From Neoarius graeffei (lineage: Eukaryota; Chordata; Actinopteri; Siluriformes; Ariidae), in contig NC_083572.1 in assembly GCF_027579695.1 (NCBI RefSeq), forward strand, positions 16,477,415-16,541,414: 64,000 nt of DNA. The letters are read 5' to 3'. The position numbers and the translations under genes were made by a program. Under the pieces are notes generated by a model. It worked only from the letters and a program-made list of their open reading frames with translations, ran no database searches and was not told the DNA's origin. Of this stretch, positions 44,325-54,538 are shown one piece after another. The stretch's first letter is position 1. Each line of letters starts with the position of its first letter.

Positions 44325-44599
44325 TCAGAAAAATGTCTTGACTATATTTTCTATTCATTTTACGACTTATGGTGGTAAATAAAAGTGTGACTTTTCATGG
44401 AAAACACAAAATTGTCTGAGTGACCCCAAACTTTTGAACGGTCGTGTATTTCATACACTTTAGCGTAGATTATTCGATTCGAATAGAATAGACGAGCCAA
44501 AATTTATATATATACTTTTTTAAAATGTATCATCCGGGACATTAGGTGGCAGTGTGAGTGATTGATGATCGCTCAGTAAAATGTTCAGGTCACAACGCC

Positions 44600-44666
44600 G
44601 TTGCGGATTGGTTCGTGTCATCTCGTCGTGCAATCTCGCGATGTTTTGTAAGTGTCGCTCAGAAAC
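44600..44666 (+). promoter_or_regulatory. NOL11: NOL11 promoter / 5' UTR motifs
   Basis: TCTCGCGA at 44634-44641 matches 8 of 10 bases of the TCTCGCGAGA element of TATA-less housekeeping promoters. AAACATGGCGGCG overlaps the start codon and matches the YY1 consensus (AAnATGGCGGC). No TATA box is evident. The transcription start is not determined. Confidence 0.5.
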
Positions 44667-44813
44667 ATGGCGGCGCTGTTTGAGGCGTACACGCTGTGCG
44701 GGCTCGTGCCGACGCAGAACTCAACAGACTCTGGGATTCAGGGACTCGAGCCGGACGGGGATGAGGACCGTGTGATTGTTACCGACTCCGCGCGGTCTGT
44801 CACCGTGTACAAG
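44667..44813 (+). CDS. NOL11: NOL11 exon 1
   Basis: The exon encodes 49 residues from MAALFEAYTLCGLVP to VIVTDSARSVTVYK, ending at a GTAAAA donor, phase 0. Human NOL11 begins MAALEEEFTLSSVV and has FLVTDSGRTVILYK at the same place. NOL11 is a nucleolar component of the t-UTP part of the small-subunit processome, needed for rRNA transcription and early pre-rRNA processing. The ATG is in a good context (AAACATGG). Intron 1 (10.3 kb) is packed with nested transposons. Confidence 0.92.
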
Positions 44814-45432
44814 GTAAAAAAAATATATATATAGATATACGAAACAATATGGCGGCCTTGGGACAGAGACCCGGCACGCGCTGTGAGCTCATTCAGCGTG
44901 TAAACACAAGCAGGACTGCCCGGAGTGGCCTGCTGAAGCGGTTTCCTCTTTACCGAGGAGGAAGCAGTGTGAAGTGTTGAGTAGAGTTAGCTTCAAGAGC
45001 TGTTGCTCATAGAGTGAACATTAGCTTAAGGAGTTCGCTAGCTAAAGTTTAGCAAACAAGAAGGCAAGTCCTGTCATTTAGCTGAATCCTGAATTACTCC
45101 GAGTTTCTGTCCGACTTACAGCGGTGCTTCAAAGTTTGTGAATCCTTTAGAATTTTCTATATTATAGAATAGAATGCCTTTTATTGTCACTCTACATATG
45201 TACAATGAGATTAAAGCATTTCCAATAACAGTACAAACAGCGTGGAGAGAGAGAGAGAAGGGGGAGGTAAGGTGCACAGTCTGAGGTGTATGCAGGCCCG
45301 CCGATAGGGGGGGACAAACGGGTAATGTGTAAGTTGTCCCGGGCCCAGAATTGGGCTCTCATGAAGTTGCGATTAAATTATTTTATTTCATTTCAAAATG
45401 TGTTGATTTGGTAGCCTGGCAAGCCAGACTAA

Positions 45433-45937
45433 AGGCCAATTTATGCTGACAACCCAGTCCTTGCAGATAGCGTCGCAGACAGTGTCTGCGTAGCCCCCCC
45501 ACCTTCGCAGACGCTCTGCGCGCACCTCCCAAAAATTGTGACCACCGCAGAAGCCTCGCAGACAAGAGGGCTCTGATTGGTCCACTCTACATCCGCTGTA
45601 CACGCACTTCCGCTTCCCTCCTTTCCCGGTTTGTTTTGTTTTCACGACCGACATTTTTAAAAACACGAGCGAAGATGGAGCAGCACGAAGAGCGGTTGAT
45701 CGAGGAAGTGAGGAAGTACGTACATCTACACGACTCCAGTTCTAGTCATTATAAGTAACCGGAGGATAAACACTCCACTAACCACACCCACCAACTACTC
45801 CTAGCGACTTCGCGCCCCCTTGCGTTGTGGCGGTGAATAACATCGCACACGCCTATTACTCCCCGCTCAACGATAAATTACAACTGTCTGTGAAAAGCTA
45901 TCTGCGAAAGCCTTGTCGCAAGAGCATGCAGAGGCCT
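45433..45937 (+). mobile_element. PIF/Harbinger derivative with a MADF-gene start
   Basis: TAA flanks both ends (45430-45432 and 45938-45940); short AGGCC termini. It contains the gene start at 45675-45758. Confidence 0.65.
45675..45758 (+). pseudogene. Start of a Harbinger MADF/Myb-like accessory protein
   Basis: The 27-codon frame MEQHEERLIEEVRKYVHLHD, then SSSSHYK and a stop, matches the opening of MADF-type DNA-binding proteins encoded by PIF/Harbinger elements (EERLIxxVxxxxxLYD...HYKD). The rest is deleted. Confidence 0.6.
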
Positions 45938-46351
45938 TAAATGTGAATATTTAGTCTGGCCTCGATCCGTAGACATTTCCGAAGGGGGTAGGAGGAACAA
46001 ACCGCTGTCTTTCAAACTGTCTCTGTGCGTATAGGCCAACGCTCCGACCAATCAGCGCAGCAGTGACGTAGTCAGAGCGACAGAAAGCAGTGGGGGAGGC
46101 CTTGAAATAAATAATTTTTCAAACTGCGTATTAATTAATAAACAGGTTCTAGATATTAAGAAGTTTGGAGATAATGACCACAAGTTTGGAGTCTGTACCA
46201 CATACACATTTTTTCCAAGTGTTTTTCAAGGGTTTGCTTAAACTGTTTTTGAGAGTTTTTATTTAGTGGTGTTTGGTGAAATAATTTCCCTTAAATTTAA
46301 AATAACGGGAAAATAAGAAACAATCAAAAAGTAATGTTTCAAAGCTGTTTA

Positions 46352-46606
46352 TTAATTCTTCGTACTGCACAAACTAGCCCCATCCTTTTGGCTACGAGCG
46401 GAGCCAGCTGGTAGATCAGACTTTTTGCCATAGCCGGTCGGCAAAACAGCGAAAACGTCCTTCTTGAAAAGGAATGAGCGGAGAGCCTCTTCCTGCTCAT
46501 GTTTCAACGAAAACTCCAAGTCTAAGGTGGTGTTTACATTAGACCGTATCGTTTTCGTTGCAGATGCACTGTCCGTGCACATTAAAACGCCAGAAAACAA
46601 TTCCAC
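46352..46606 (-). pseudogene. RecQ-like helicase fragment, frame-shifted
   Basis: The frame reads FSLKHEQEEALRSFLFKKDV, then FAVLPTGYGK, and shifts within the Walker A region (GKKSDLP where the relative at 25006 has GKSLIYQ). It aligns with the other RecQ fragment. The apparent N-terminal residues come from the Harbinger MITE inserted from 46527 and are not part of the helicase. Confidence 0.65.
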
Positions 46607-47140
46607 AGGCGGAACAGTTTGAATCCGCCAGGGCCCATGTATTCAACCCAGTACGTATCTGATCCGGTGCTGTATAAACATTGAGGAACGAGGATACGCA
46701 GTGCTGAGCTCTAGCTGACGTCATTGGACAACGTCACTGTGACATCCACCTTCCTGATTCGCTGGCGTTGGTCATGCCACTGCGAGGTGAAGAGTGTACC
46801 GAACACTGTTAGATCCTTCTAGCATAAACACGAAGGCCATACACGGTGTAAAAAAGGCGTCATTGTAGTACCAGTACCGCCGATAACAGACTGGCATACT
46901 TCATTTTTTACAACGACATCCTTCCACTTGCAAGTGGTGAGTGACTTGCGCATGCCCGATATGCACTGGGATCATGTGACGTGCCGTCTAATTAGTCATG
47001 TGATTAGCGTATCTGTGTATTGGCGTTGCTGTGTGCACGGGGAACGGTTTTGTTGCGGGCACAGAAATTGTGTGTACACGAATCGTTTTAAAAACGTTAA
47101 TCTGATGATCCGCTGATTCGAAATGATGTAAATAGGGCCT
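46527..47140. mobile_element. PIF/Harbinger-type MITE (GTTTACATTAGACCG family), copy 3
   Basis: GGTGGTGTTTACATTAGACC at the left; the right end is decayed (GATTCGAAATGATGTAAATA). The inner blocks match the copies at 35021 and 43364. Confidence 0.75.
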
Positions 47141-47598
47141 AATTCTTCTAAAACTGATTCCAAAGCGGAGTAAAACGCGCGCTGTTCACTAGCTGTAGCC
47201 ATCTTTCCTATTGCGCTTTGTCGTCACTCCTGCAAAAGCCCGCCCAAAGAATCCAAACAAAAACCTTGCGTTGTGATTGGCGGGCACGATTTGATGCCCG
47301 GGGTGTTTTTGTTTATATGGTGCGAGGCTAGACCCATTTGCTAGGCAAAAATATTTTTGGCCGCTAGGCGGGTGGGTCTAGTTTACTTGGCTATTGATTT
47401 GGGGGAGAAATGTGCTATATTTGCATTCAATAAATGATTTCTAGATCTTTTGCCTTTATTGTCTTTGAAAAAGGCGTCAAGAACCCCCTACCACCCCTAA
47501 TGCAAAAATGGTTTGGTCTGACTCTTTGATTAAGGGGAAAAAAACGACATCGTTCGATCATAGCGCTTCGACAGTCAGCGTGCATGCTATTTGCAAAC

Positions 47599-47741
47599 AT
47601 GCACAAGTCAGGAGCACAGAAAAGAAAAGAGAAAAAGAGAGGAAGAAACCAAGAGACTCAGGGGCTCACTGCATAAATATTTTAAAAAAGATTCGGATGA
47701 TGCAGCAGGTACTAGCAAAGGCAGTGGGGCAGCTGAGCCAG
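47599..47741 (+). pseudogene. hAT transposase first exon (ZMYM1-type)
   Basis: The start MHKSGAQKRKEKKR shifts frame into KREEETKRLRGSLHKYFKKD, then SDDAAGTSKGSGAAEPG, with a GTAAGA donor at 47742. A KSGAxKRK...basic helix followed by a short acidic/Gly-Ser spacer opens ZMYM1-type hAT transposases in fish. A one-base change near 47635 breaks it. Confidence 0.55.
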
Positions 47742-48261
47742 GTAAGACACGGCCAACTTTTTCCAGCCCTGTAAAGTAACCCCAACCAAGGCACGCGCGG
47801 CACGCAATTCATGTTACAAACGAGGGGAGAGCAAGTCACACTGAACACCATATCAAACGCACAGGGCATTGAATCATTTCATAACCACAACGGCTTAATA
47901 ATATTGCGTTTCATATATCTGATTGAAGCTAAGAATATTCACATTAGCCCGCAATCATATCCCGCCGTTTCTCGAGCGGTGCGTTCTTCTCTGCTTTTCA
48001 CACTGGACAGTACGTACGCACAGTATAGACCCTTCCCGCATGACGTCACCGCGCCGCGAGATTTCGGTAGTCGCCATATTGGAAGACCAAGTACACATCT
48101 ATGCAAGTACATACATGCATAAAAGAAACTACACCTGAAATGTAGCCAAGGCCGGTTCTGCCCTAATCTGGACCCGTGCAACATCGCGCAACCCCCACCC
48201 CCCACCCCACCCCCCCAAAAAAAAAACAAACGCAAAAAACACCAGTCTAAATCAGGACAAC

Positions 48262-48744
48262 CAGTGTTCGAACTACGGGGGTACTCGGGGGATCCGAGAT
48301 CCCCTGAAACAGACATGAGATCCCTTGAAAACATGATTTGGGAAATGTTGGGGGGTCTCTAAAATATTGGCAAAATGATGTTTATTGACATAGCAATTGT
48401 GTGTAACGGGACGCATTTGCATATCCGAAGTGTTGCGTTTACATCAAAGATAAAATAAACCGATATGACAACGACTGCTGCTGCCAGGTTGGTTGTTGAG
48501 TAGCCTGACTTTTTTTTTTTTTTTTTTTCTTGCGTGTGGTATCATTGTTGACGCAAGGCTGTTTTTTGAACATGCCAGTGCGGACACGATTTCCCCTGAT
48601 GAGTTATGACTTCAGACGTGATGTGTGTGTGGAGGTGTGGAGTCCGCGTGATATGTGTGTAAGATCCGCGCTCCGAGACAAGCGCAAGCACCCCCCAGGG
48701 AAAAAAAGGGACCCCCCGAAAATATCGGCATAGTTCGAACACTG
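48262..48744. mobile_element. Small non-autonomous hAT
   Basis: The ends CAGTGTTCGAACTA and its inverse TAGTTCGAACACTG are flanked by the 8-bp duplication AGGACAAC (48254-48261 and 48745-48752). Confidence 0.88.
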
Positions 48745-48811
48745 AGGACAACCATCACATAACTATAAACATTTTATATCAACTATTTTAACTAAATGGG
48801 CTATAATAAAT

Positions 48812-48914
48812 AAGCCTGCAGGCAGCCACGGTGGGCTGCCTCAGAAAAGTAACCATTCAATGACACAACTGAAAGCCTGCAGCCACGGCGGGCTGCCTCA
48901 GAAAAGTAACCATT
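48812..48914. repeat. Two-unit direct repeat
   Basis: GCCTGCAGGCAGCCACGGTG...GTAACCAT is repeated with small changes about 60 bp later. Confidence 0.8.
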
Positions 48915-50085
48915 TGTCCTACCTTAACTAGTTTTGCTTTTTCTGCCTCCTTTTTTTTATTTTCGACCCTGCATTTATTTTCTTTCCTTTTCTGAAAACC
49001 CGATTTGGTCTTCCAATATGGCGCAGGGTTTGTTTACTTCCGGTTTCTGGTGACGTCAGTGGGAAGGGTCTATACTGTGTTCGCCCCCAGCCCTGCCCAA
49101 AATCCCCCGTCCATTGCTGCTCCTTCAAGAGCACCCCAATCGCGTGATTATAGTAGACTATCCACGAGTTTAGGAAGGCATTGCGGGGGCTGTCGCATGC
49201 AGGCTTGGGGCATAACAGAATACATTTTAGTGGCGTTCGGTTAAAGGATACAAAATAACAGTAACCACTTATTCCATTACAGTACAGGGGGGAAAGATTC
49301 AGTGAAATTGGGGATTACTTCACAGGATCACAATGTGTGTGAGGTTGCTGGTTTTTTTTTTTTTTTTTTTTGTTAAAATGTTAAAACTGTAAAAATGTTG
49401 AAATGCTAAAATGAAATGGTTGTTGACCGGTTGAATGGTTTTTGAATATCTGTCATTTAAGGGTTGGAGTGAGTAGAGACTGGGATAAGAGAGGTGGGTG
49501 TGTGTGTGTGGGTTGGCCCGGGGGGCCCATTCAGAGCATTTTGTCCCGGGCCCAGCCAAAGCTGTCAGCGGCCCTGGGTGTATGTGTTGTGTTACACATT
49601 ATGGAGTGAGATATAAAGTATTGCACAGAGACAGTCACATTATAAGATAAAATATTACACATTACGAAGTATTGCAAGGTAAGGTAAGGTGCACAGACTT
49701 GAGGTGTATGTGCTGTGTGTAAGGTGCACAGTCCTGAGGTGAATGTGTTGCATTTCACATTATGGAGTGAGGTATTGCACATTTATAAAAGTATATTCCT
49801 GCATAAATGTGACCTAAAACATCAGATTTTCACCTAAGTCCTAAAAGAACCCAGTTAAACAAATGAGACAAAAATATTAGATTATACCTGGTCACTTTTT
49901 TTTTAATTGAGGAAAATGATCCAGTATTACATATCTGTGAGTGGCAAAAGTATGTCTCTCTCTAGGATTAGCAGTTAAATTGAAGGTGAAATTAGAGTCA
50001 GGTGTGAGTGGGCACCCTGTTTTATTTAAAGAACAGGGATCTATCAAAGTCTGATCTTCACAACACATGTTTGTGGAAGTGTATC

Positions 50086-51095
50086 ATGGCACGAACAAAG
50101 GAGATTTCTGAGGACCTCAGAAAAAGTGTTGTTGACGCTCGTGTTACAAAACCATCTCGAAAGAGTTTGGACTCCACCAATCCACAGTCAGACAGATTGT
50201 GTACAAATGGAGGAAATTCAAGGCCATTGTTACCCTCCCCAGGAGTGGTCGACCAACAAAGATCACTCCAAGAGCAAGACGTGTAATAGTCGGCGAGGTC
50301 ACAAAGGACCCCAGGGTAACTTCTAAGCAACTGAAGGCCTCTCTCACATTGGCTAATGTTAATGTTCATGAGTCCACCATCAGGAGAACACTGAACAACA
50401 ATGGTGTGCATGGCAGGGTTGCAAGGAGAAAGCCACTGCTCTCCAAAAATAACATTGTTGCTCGTCTGCAGTTTGCTAAAGATCATGTGGACAAGCCAGA
50501 AGGCTATTGGAAAAATGTTTTGTGGACGGATGAGATCAAAATAGAACTTTTTGGTTTAAATGAGAAGCATTATGTTTGGAGAAAGGAAAACACTGCATTC
50601 CAGCATAAGAACCTTATCCCATCTGTGAAACATGGTGGTGGTAGTATCATGGTTTGGGCCTGTTTTGCTGCATCTGGGCCAGGACGGCTTGCCATCATTG
50701 ATGGAACAATTAATTCTGAATTAAACCAGCGAATTCTAAAGGAAAATGTCAGGACATCTGTCCATGAACTGAATCTCAAGAGAAGGTGGGTCATGCAGCA
50801 AGACAACGACCCTAAGCACACAAGTCGTTCTACCAAAGAATGGTTAAAGAAGAATAAAGTTAATGTTTTGGAATGGCCAAGTCAAAGTCCTGACCTTAAT
50901 CCAATGGAAATGTTGTGGAAGGACCTGAAGCGAGCAGTTCATGTGAGGAAACCCACCAACATCCCAGAGTTGAAGCTGTTCTGTACGGAGGAACGGGCTA
51001 AAATTCCTCCAAGCCGGTGTGCAGGACTGATCAACAGTTACCGGAAATGTTTAGTTGCAGTTATTGCTGCACAAGGGGGTCACACCAGATACTGA
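50086..51095 (+). pseudogene. Tc1 transposase, one early 13-bp deletion (copy C)
   Basis: Start MARTKEISEDLRKSVVDA; a 13-bp loss after GACGCTC shifts the frame. From 50199 a 298-residue frame is open to the end: YKWRKFKAIVTLPRSGRPTK, GRVARRKPLL, WTDEIKIELFG, QQDNDPKHTS, SPDLNPMEMLW, GGHTRY. All DDE positions are present. Part of the DNA-binding helix-turn-helix is lost, so it should not act as a normal transposase. The deletion is identical to that in copy A. Confidence 0.92.
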
Positions 51096-51303
51096 AAGCA
51101 AAGGTTCACATACTTTTGCCACTCAGATATGTAATTATTGGATCATTTTCCTCAATAAATAAATGACCAAGTATAATATTTTTGTCTCATTTGTTTAACT
51201 GGGTTCTCTTTATCTACTTTTAGGACTTGGCTGATGTTTTGGGTCATTTATGCAGGAATATAGAAAATTCTAAAGGGTTCACAAACTTTCAAGCACCACT
51301 GTA

Positions 51304-51764
51304 TATCTAACTACAAGAAATATCATCACCCCAACACACCATTCAAAGGTCATGACATCTTTTCCTGACTTTTCTAGCTAGTCATTGGATAAAGCTGAAG
51401 GTTGACTTGTTTAGGCCCTGTGTCTGTCTGCCTCAATACAGTCTTTGTCCTCTTGTGACTTTCTGAGGTAGGACTTTCCACATTCATATGATTGCATGTG
51501 TCAATTGACTGTTAAAGATTGCTAGTAAAATGTATCGTCAGTGAATAAACTCTCATCTCTCTCCTTTGGGACCATAAAGATGCATTCTAAGCTGCATTAT
51601 TGTATTACAGTGTTCAAAATCCCTGATGACATCCCATCTCACAGGGCTACGATCATGTTTTTTGTTTTTTTCTCCAGTGCATCCAGGCTCAATTGACTGA
51701 AGCAGGTCATTTGTGGTGTCTGGACAACACGCTCTTATGTTAACGTTAATATTGCATGGCGAAT
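51304..51764. other. Intron sequence, no gene seen
   Basis: NOL11 intron 1 between copy C and the next retroelement; nothing recognised. Confidence 0.35.
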
Positions 51765-51903
51765 GAAAAATCTGGAACGGCCATCACTGAACAGAGGTGG
51801 TGGTCTAAGAACTCATTTATCAGCCACCTACAATGCAGTCCTTGACACGCTTCCCGGACAACTGAATGCACACCAAAACCCAGCTGTTTTCAGTGACTCA
51901 TAC

Positions 51904-52430
51904 CCCTTTTCCACCAAATCAGTTCCAGGGCTGGTTCGGGGCCGGTGCTGGTTCACAACTCGTTCAACTTGCGAGCCAGCTGAGAACCAGTTTGCTTTTC
52001 CATAGCTCACGGTGCTAAGGGAAGCCACGTCATTACGTCGCTGTATGCGTCAGTTACGTCGCTACGTTTGCATAAACCTTGGCGCGAATATCGAAGCAAA
52101 AACAACACGGAAGAAGAAGCAGCAGCAATAATAATAATAATAATGGATGACTTCGCGTTTGTACAGCTGCTGCTTCTCGTCGCTTAAAAATGGCGATCTT
52201 TCGTGGTCTTGTTATTGTTGTTGGTCTTAACAAACCCCCCCCCCCCCCCCCCCCCCCCCCCCGGCTGACGTAAGCGGTTCTTTCCTCTGGCCCAGCAGAG
52301 AGTTGGTGCTAGCCTGGAACTGTTTTTTCTGTCCCCAGAGCCAGTTCTTTGTCAGTGGAAACAGAAAACCCGGTTCCAAACTAAGCACTGGCCCCGAACC
52401 AGCCTTGGAATTGCTTTGGTGGAAAAGGGG
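51904..52430. mobile_element. PIF/Harbinger-type MITE (CCCCTTTTCCACCAAA ends)
   Basis: CCCTTTTCCACCAAATCAG at the left mirrors TTTGGTGGAAAAGGG at the right. The inner ATGGATGACTTCGCGTTTGT (MDDFAFVQLLLL) resembles the start of a Harbinger transposase. Contains the poly(C) run. Confidence 0.7.
52235..52262. repeat. Uninterrupted poly(C), 28 bases
   Basis: A run of 28 C, that is 28 G on the - strand, inside the Harbinger MITE. The length may be affected by sequencing or assembly. Confidence 0.8.
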
Positions 52431-52590
52431 CACACAGGAGGACAGAGAGAACCAACAACCCATTGATCACCCCAATGACTCTCTAGGCCGCTCACACCCA
52501 GCCCCCAGTGACCCACACCAACAGGATGACTCAACGACACCTTAGGATTGCTTTTCATCCATGAGAGGATAAATACCTGATACTCCCTAT

Positions 52591-53585
52591 AGAGATCTTG
52601 CAGTCACGTGACCGGAAAGTACACAGCCGCCATCTGGTCGGTAAAAAACACCGCTGAATACTGGTGCACTCGTGTACAGAATGGATCAATTTCAACTGAC
52701 GGACTACACGGCTCATTTTTCTAATGAACAGATAACTAGATATATGTCTAAAATAAACGACCTACAGATTAGTGACCCTTATGGCTTACCGGACGTAGTT
52801 TTCACGACCGTGTCAGTGGATATTGAACTGCCAGCGGAATACCCAGACGTGTATAATTACCTCATTAACTTTCCCTCGCTGTTCAGTGGTGAAGCACTGC
52901 GTGCTTATAAATCTCTGGACAGTTATCTTTACAGAAATTCAGGATTTGTCAGCCGTGGCATCTTGTAAACAAGAAAATAATCCTCATTGGACGGGTAAGT
53001 CACTTAAGTATTGAGTATAGCACTGACCAGCCGATTATAGAATAGAATAAGGTAATTCCAGCTGTAATTCCAAATCGTCCGTCTTGTTTACCATGGATCT
53101 GGCGTTGGAGAGGTAGAGGCTTGGCAGTGGAGATTTGAGTGGCTGTTTTCTGAGCTTAGTCAACAGGCCGGCTCTGCCTGCAGCCTCGCTTTTGCTTCCG
53201 CTCCCGATGCCGCCTCCTTCGCTTTGCTTCCGATAACAATCCACGGAGACCCCGCTGGTCTCGCTATCTCGTCCGGAATGTTGTGCATGCGATGGAAATC
53301 GCTACAAACCGTCATTTTCTGCTGGAAACCAATGTCCAGTAAGTCCATACGGTTGTAGTGGATATTGAAGTCCGGTACAGATGAACAACACGCAAAAATA
53401 CACACGAAAAACATAAACGTGCACAGGTAGGGAGAGCTTGTAGCCGCAGCCGTTGTAGTAGAATTGTATATAGTAGGGTTTTCCAGAAGAAAAGGTAGAC
53501 GTAGAAGGCGGAAATATGGCGTTTGACCGACAAGATGGCGTCTGTCACAATCTGGATCGGCTGTGACGTCACATGCAAGTGCTCC
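52591..53585. mobile_element. THAP/YqaJ-type deletion derivative, copy 2
   Basis: AGAGATCTTGCAGTCACGTG at the left and the inverse of GGAGCACTTGCATGTGACG at the right, with AT on both sides (52589-52590 and 53586-53587). Like the 3368-4399 copy, it has the YPD-motif gene start and the LINE-like segment. Confidence 0.75.
52681..52968 (+). pseudogene. YPD-motif transposon protein, first exon (copy 2)
   Basis: Open from MDQFQLTDYTAHFSNEQITR through SKINDLQISDPYGLPDVV to EYPDVYNYLINFPSL and GEALRAYKSLDSYL. A GTAAGTC donor-like sequence lies just beyond (near 52996). The YqaJ-type catalytic region that should follow is deleted, so function is not expected. Confidence 0.55.
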
Positions 53586-54538
53586 ATTAGTCAGACAGAA
53601 CTGAAGAAGCCTTTCGGATGAGAGGTGAAACGTCTTCAGGAATCTTCAAGCAAGTCCAGTTGTTCTCTTTTACCATCTACAGATTGCGTGGCAAAACAAA
53701 AAACTATTTTATCCCTATATGTGACCTAATATGTCAAAGGCTGGCTATGGGATGGTCGGCTGGCCGGTTCTGCGTAGGCTACATGTAGCATTAAAACGTA
53801 TGATTAAATGATGTCAAGGGCATCTATTGGTGTCTACATGAACACATTGTTAAACCTAGTCAGGGCAAATAGACCACCATTTTCGATATTACTCACACGA
53901 CTTGAACTTTAGAGCTCGCTGATCATACAGAACCTGCGCTGTAAATTCAACATAACCAGGCTACACAGAGCAGGTTTTGTGCATCGATATAATTTGATAG
54001 GTTACACAGAATGCATCGACCATGTATACACCCACGGTCAACGACTTGGCGTCTGTTTTCATCTCAGAAAAAATCCAACACTAGCGGACTTTTTTTTTTG
54101 AAGTCGTCTTCCAGCATTTTGAATGTGCAGCGTGTCATCGTCATCCCCCCCCACACTGTCTTCATATTTTGACTTGCAGCATCTGATCTGTTTCAGTCAG
54201 TTGTTTTTGAGGGCAAAGATACCCAGGGTTATAGCCCCGAGTGATGGGACCTAACGTCACCACTGCCCTTCATGCTAATTCGTGCACTACAACACCACCA
54301 CGATTCAAACTACACCATAGGTGCTGATAGATCATCTTGCCATCACTCTAAGTTCGGAGTAAAACCGTCAGTATTGAGCGGTTATAGGAAGATAATCGAC
54401 AGGGTGGCGTGATGCGGTCCTGTCCCAATCTCTTTTTCCAAAGTTCATGATTTTCCAGTTGCATGTTTTTCGAAGTATTTTTCTTCCTTCTATACCAGTG
54501 ATTTTTTTTTTTTTTATTCTGTTAATCGGTGACGTGTT

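Larger units (their letters stand above)
40399..44446. mobile_element. Tc1-type MITE split by three insertions
   Basis: This is a second copy of the 361-887 element. The pieces are about 40399-40587, 43231-43363, 43869-43947 and 44325-44446, flanked by TA. Joined, they follow the uninterrupted copy. The interruptions are the CCATGG-rich element, a Harbinger MITE and a Mermaid SINE. Confidence 0.9.
45412..47393. mobile_element. RecQ-bearing TIR element, long copy
   Basis: The ends TAGCCTGGCAAGCC and (inverted) TAGCCAAGTAAACT are flanked by the 9-bp duplication TTGATTTGG (45403-45411 and 47394-47402). It shares the TAGCC terminus, long target duplication and RecQ fragment with 24809-25376. Confidence 0.75.
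48021..49077. mobile_element. TIR element (CAGTATAGACCCTTCCC family)
   Basis: The ends CAGTATAGACCCTTCCCGCA and (inverted) CAGTATAGACCCTTCCCACT also share TGACGTCACC just inside, and GGTCTTCCAATATGGCG is mirrored near both ends. A clear target duplication is not visible. It hosts the small hAT at 48262-48744. Confidence 0.75.
45293..49576 (+). mobile_element. 4.3-kb hAT element hosting four others
   Basis: The ends CAGGCCCGCCGATAG and (inverted) CAGGGCCGCTGACAG are flanked by GGTGTATG (45285-45292 and 49577-49584). It keeps a transposase first exon at about 47599. A RecQ-bearing element (with two Harbinger MITEs) and a TIR element (with a small hAT) lie inside. Confidence 0.85.
45165..49791 (-). 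mobile_element. 5'-truncated LINE 3' fragment, split by a hAT
   Basis: TATATT flanks both sides (about 45159-45164 and 49792-49797). The fragment starts ATAGAATAGAATGCCTTTTA, a 3' end common to a fish LINE family (reversed here), and resumes after the hAT with repeats of AAGGTGCACAG...GAGGTGTATG. About 345 bp of LINE remains; no coding part. Confidence 0.5.
45119..51301 (+). mobile_element. Tc1-like transposon, copy C, split by a 4.6-kb insertion
   Basis: The left end CAGCGGTGCTTCAAAGTTTG starts after TA and runs to about 45164. It resumes at about 49792 with TATATTCCTGCATAAATGTG and ends CAAGCACCACTG with TA at 51302. Same family as copies A and B. Confidence 0.9.
51765..53690. mobile_element. 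Interrupted retroelement, possibly Penelope-like, copy 2
   Basis: ATCAGCCACCTACAATGCAG and CCCCCAGTGACC blocks match 34870-35725, and the segment 53588-53680 mirrors 34630-34700 (CTCTCATCCGAAAG). A Harbinger MITE (51904-52430) and a THAP/YqaJ-type element (52591-53585) interrupt it. Class uncertain. Confidence 0.4.

Noticed and set aside
48021..49077. hAT assignment for the CAGTATAGACCC element
   Set aside because: The CAG start fits, but I could not find a matching 8-bp duplication, so only a TIR element is called.
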